Assembly (NCBI RefSeq): GCF_001421885.1
Contig: NZ_LMLH01000033.1
Location: 124,001-188,000 of the forward strand
Direction: 5' to 3'
Source: Pseudomonas sp. Leaf48
GTDB lineage: Bacteria > Pseudomonadota > Gammaproteobacteria > Pseudomonadales > Pseudomonadaceae
Length of the DNA stretch: 64,000 nt
Shown here: positions 61,530-64,000 of the stretch, piece after piece
How the letters are laid out: every line of letters starts with the position of its first letter
Position numbering within the stretch: the stretch's first letter is position 1
Made by a program: the position numbers and the translations under genes
The notes under the pieces: generated by a model
Seen by the model: the letters and a program-made list of their open reading frames with translations, nothing else
The model's database searches: none
Told to the model about the DNA's origin: nothing

Positions 61530-63194
61530 ATGACCACGAGCATTACGGCGGACGGCCTCGGCGCCGATCAGCCTGCGTTCCTGTCCAAGGAGCGGATTAT
61601 CGCCAAGCCCGGTTTCAACCGCTGGCTGGTGCCACCTGCCGCGCTGGCCATCCACCTGTGCATCGGCATGGCCTACGGCTTCTCGGTGTTCTGGCTGCCA
61701 CTGTCCAAGGCCTTGGGTGTCTCCGCAGCGGTGGCTTGCGCGCCGGACATGAGCTTCATCGCTCAAGTCTTTTCGTCCCAGTGTGACTGGCCGATTTCGA
61801 TGCTTGGCTGGATCTATACCCTGTTCTTCATCTTCCTCGGTTGCTCGGCGGCAATCTGGGGCGGCTGGCTGGAACATGCCGGGCCGCGCAAGGCTGGTGT
61901 CGTGTCGGCGCTGTGCTGGTGTGGTGGCCTGCTGATTTCCGCTCTGGGGGTATACACGCACCAGATCTGGCTCATGTGGATCGGCTCCGGGGTCATTGGC
62001 GGTATCGGCCTGGGCCTGGGTTACATCTCGCCGGTGTCGACCCTGATCAAATGGTTCCCGGACAAGCGCGGCATGGCCACCGGCATGGCGATCATGGGTT
62101 TCGGTGGTGGTGCGATGGTCGGCGCTCCGCTGGCCGCAGCGCTGATGGGGCATTTCGCTTCGCCAACCAGCGTTGGCGTGTGGCAGAGCTTCCTGGTGAT
62201 GGCCGCGATCTACTTCGTGTTCATGATCGGTGGCGCATTGTCCTACCGCGTCCCGCCAACCGGCTGGAAGCCTGAGGGCTGGACCGCACCGGCGAAAAAA
62301 GCCTCGAACGCGATGATCACCCACCGCCACGTTCACGTGAACGTGGCGTGGAAAACACCGCAGTTCCGCCTGGTGTGGCTGGTGCTGTGCCTCAACGTAT
62401 CCGCCGGCATCGGCATTCTCGGCATGGCTTCGCCGCTGCTGCAGGAAGTGTTCGCCGGCAAGTTGCTGGGCAATGATCTGGCCTTTGGCCAGTTGGATGC
62501 TGCGCAATTGGCCTCGATTGCTGCAATCGCCGCCGGATTCACCGGCTTGCTGAGCCTGTTCAACATCGGCGGGCGTTTCTTCTGGGCATCGTTCTCGGAT
62601 TACCTGGGGCGCAAAAACACCTACTTCGTGTTCTTCGCCTTGGGCTTTGCCCTGTACGCGTTGATCCCGAACCTCGGCCACCTGGGCAACATTGCGCTGT
62701 TCGTGGCAGCGTTCTGCATCATCCTGTCGATGTATGGCGGTGGTTTTGCGACCGTTCCTGCGTATCTCGCGGATCTGTTCGGTACACAAATGGTCGGCGC
62801 TATCCACGGTCGCCTGCTGACGGCGTGGGCAGCAGCGGGCGTATTGGGCCCGGTGTTGGTGAACTATCTGCGTGAATATCAGCTGAGTATCGGCGTTGAG
62901 CGTGCGGCGGCGTACGACATCACCTTGTACATCCTGGCCGGCCTGCTGGTGCTGGGTTTCCTGTGCAACCTGCTGATACGTCCGGTGGCCGACAAATACT
63001 TCATGACCGAGGCCGAACTGGCTGCCGAGCAGGCGCTGGGTCACGATAAAGGGGCTGACAGCAGCACGTCGCTGGAATGGAAAGCGGCGGCGGGCACCAA
63101 GCCGCTGGCGCTGGCTGCCTGGCTGGTGGTGGGTCTTCCGTTGGCGTGGGGTGTCTGGGTGACCCTGCAGAAGACGGCAGTACTGTTTCACTAA
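61530..63194 (+). CDS. OFA-family MFS transporter
   Basis: This 554-residue protein has about 12-14 membrane segments and the MFS loop motif GGGFATVPAYLADLFGTQMVGAIHGRL near residue 406. The N-terminal IHLCIGMAYGFSVFWLPLSKALG and the repeated WAAAGVLGPVLVNYLREYQ fit the oxalate/formate antiporter family of MFS carriers. Its cargo may be a small carboxylate, but oxalate itself is not shown. ATG at 61530 has GGGGGATTCACA ahead; a frame from 61395 is also open. It is a single gene. Confidence 0.82.
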   Translation: MTTSITADGLGADQPAFLSKERIIAKPGFNRWLVPPAALAIHLCIGMAYGFSVFWLPLSKALGVSAAVACAPDMSFIAQVFSSQCDWPISMLGWIYTLFFIFLGCSAAIWGGWLEHAGPRKAGVVSALCWCGGLLISALGVYTHQIWLMWIGSGVIGGIGLGLGYISPVSTLIKWFPDKRGMATGMAIMGFGGGAMVGAPLAAALMGHFASPTSVGVWQSFLVMAAIYFVFMIGGALSYRVPPTGWKPEGWTAPAKKASNAMITHRHVHVNVAWKTPQFRLVWLVLCLNVSAGIGILGMASPLLQEVFAGKLLGNDLAFGQLDAAQLASIAAIAAGFTGLLSLFNIGGRFFWASFSDYLGRKNTYFVFFALGFALYALIPNLGHLGNIALFVAAFCIILSMYGGGFATVPAYLADLFGTQMVGAIHGRLLTAWAAAGVLGPVLVNYLREYQLSIGVERAAAYDITLYILAGLLVLGFLCNLLIRPVADKYFMTEAELAAEQALGHDKGADSSTSLEWKAAAGTKPLALAAWLVVGLPLAWGVWVTLQKTAVLFH

Positions 63195-63246
63195 AGGTGC
63201 TTGGCCCGAATCTGGAGAGGTTCGGGCCAGTCCCGTATACCACCCG

Positions 63247-63336
63247 TGTGGGAGCGGGCTTGCTCGCGAAAGCGGTGTGTCAGTCGCCGATAATGTCGAC
63301 TTAAACACCGCTTTCGCGAGCAAGCCCGCTCCCACA
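63247..63336. repeat. REP pair between the OFA transporter and hisB
   Basis: Two 32-base arms (63247-63278 and 63305-63336) are perfect reverse complements with the GGGAGCGGGCTTGCTCGCGA core, spaced by 26 bases. They follow the transporter gene by about 50 bp. Confidence 0.85.
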
Positions 63337-63493
63337 TTGTTTTTGTGTACTGCCCAAATGGCTTGTATGGACATGTCTATCGCCTGCGGTGCTGGATTCA
63401 GCCCGTCAGGGATATCACGTATCGTGTTTCTGTTTGGCGCCCGCACGCCTATAATGGCTACCTTTTTCGCCCAATGATTTTGCGGAGCTGGTG

Positions 63494-64000
63494 ATGGCCG
63501 AACGTAAGGCGTCAGTCGAGCGCGACACTCTGGAAACCCAGATCAAAGCCTCGATCAACCTGGATGGCACCGGAAAGGCCCGGTTTGATATCGGTGTTCC
63601 TTTTCTTGAGCACATGCTTGACCAGATCGCCCGTCACGGGCTGATCGACCTGGATATCGTCAGTAAGGGCGACCTGCATATCGACGACCACCACACCGTG
63701 GAAGACGTCGGTATTACCCTGGGTCAGGCGTTCACCAAAGCCATCGGCGACAAGAAAGGCATCCGTCGCTACGGCCACGCCTACGTGCCGCTCGATGAAG
63801 CGCTGTCGCGCGTGGTGATCGACTTCTCCGGCCGTCCTGGCCTGCAGATGCATGTTCCGTACACCCGCGCCACCGTCGGCGGCTTCGACGTTGACCTGTT
63901 CCAGGAGTTCTTCCAGGGCTTCGTCAACCACGCCAACGTCACCCTGCACATCGACAACCTGCGTGGGCACAACACCCACCACCAGATCGAAACCGTGTTC
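63494..64000 (+). CDS. hisB: Imidazoleglycerol-phosphate dehydratase, 3' end missing
   Basis: The gene runs off the end; 169 of the usual 197 residues are visible. The enzyme dehydrates imidazoleglycerol phosphate to imidazoleacetol phosphate in histidine synthesis. Both manganese-binding motifs can be seen: HIDDHHTVEDVGI (near residue 62) and NLRGHNTHHQIE (near 155). Substrate-contact residues lie in RATVGGFDVDLFQEFF. ATG at 63494 follows GGAGCTGGTG. It opens the hisBHAF operon in pseudomonads, which should continue past the window. Confidence 0.95.
   Translation, partial: MAERKASVERDTLETQIKASINLDGTGKARFDIGVPFLEHMLDQIARHGLIDLDIVSKGDLHIDDHHTVEDVGITLGQAFTKAIGDKKGIRRYGHAYVPLDEALSRVVIDFSGRPGLQMHVPYTRATVGGFDVDLFQEFFQGFVNHANVTLHIDNLRGHNTHHQIETVF

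Noticed and set aside
61509..63446. 645-codon open frame antisense to the OFA transporter
   Set aside because: Low-complexity composition and full overlap with a membrane transporter gene.

Overview
The window reads as a chromosomal segment of a fluorescent Pseudomonas (P. fluorescens group). The evidence is high-GC, densely packed genes, families close to their P. aeruginosa counterparts (OmpR/EnvZ = AmgR/AmgS, RimB/RimK, Tex, GshA, DctB/DctD, AguA/AguB, FdhD), and many Pseudomonas-type REP inverted repeats. From memory, most of the gene order from gshA to hisB matches one block of P. aeruginosa PAO1 (roughly PA5203 down to PA5143). The exceptions are insertions at 0-8 kb (phosphonate, choline, aldo-keto reductase, taurine genes), at 21-22 kb (protease), at 38.8-45.7 kb (kinase/PLP fusion, agmatine genes, tautomerase, SDR) and at 51.9 kb (permease). 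No phage, IS element, CRISPR array or rRNA operon was seen.

Layout. 0-3.1 kb: the 3' end of an FAD oxidoreductase, an HD-type phosphonate oxygenase and a BetT choline transporter behind a BetI-like operator. 3.4-8.2 kb: a glyceraldehyde-3-phosphate reductase-type AKR and a tauABCD operon. 8.4-20.6 kb: housekeeping and stress genes: gshA, a PaaI thioesterase, tex, ompR/envZ, rimB-rimK with a probable unannotated rimA, hslR, hslO, pckA. 20.6-26.5 kb: a small protein, a lipoprotein subtilase with a degraded barrel remnant behind it, a RecQ-type helicase, and a 3-hydroxyacyl-CoA dehydrogenase with a hot-dog thioesterase. 26.5-38 kb: a glycine-zipper protein, an fdhD/molybdopterin oxidoreductase pair with a LysR regulator, kbp, yrfG, nudE-cysQ, a YiiD-type thioesterase and dctB-dctD. 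38-45.7 kb: a lone rmlC, a 970-residue kinase/M23-like/PLP enzyme fusion, aguB-aguA, a tautomerase and an SDR lacking its catalytic tyrosine, then tRNA-Thr. 45.9-51.3 kb: an FkbM methyltransferase, a second methyltransferase and a basic-amino-acid ABC transporter operon. 51.9-64 kb: a GabP-type permease with a sigma54-like promoter, two tandem paralogous small proteins, a hydrolase, two small envelope proteins, tRNA-Phe, the asmA-mutY-yggX operon, a PanZ-like acetyltransferase, an OFA-family transporter and the start of hisB.

Many genes are translationally coupled through ATGA, GTGA or TTGA overlaps (tauB/tauC, nudE/cysQ, dctB/dctD, fdhD/fdh, rimB/rimK, asmA/mutY/yggX, the ABC permeases). Such an overlap at the rimB start also exposes the upstream small gene. 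The most interesting leads are: the HD phosphonate oxygenase beside a choline/betaine-type transporter; the three-part kinase/PLP fusion ahead of aguBA; the hidden rimA-like gene; the subtilase that seems to have lost an autotransporter barrel; the rmlC left without rmlBDA; and orphan intrinsic terminators that could mark small RNAs.
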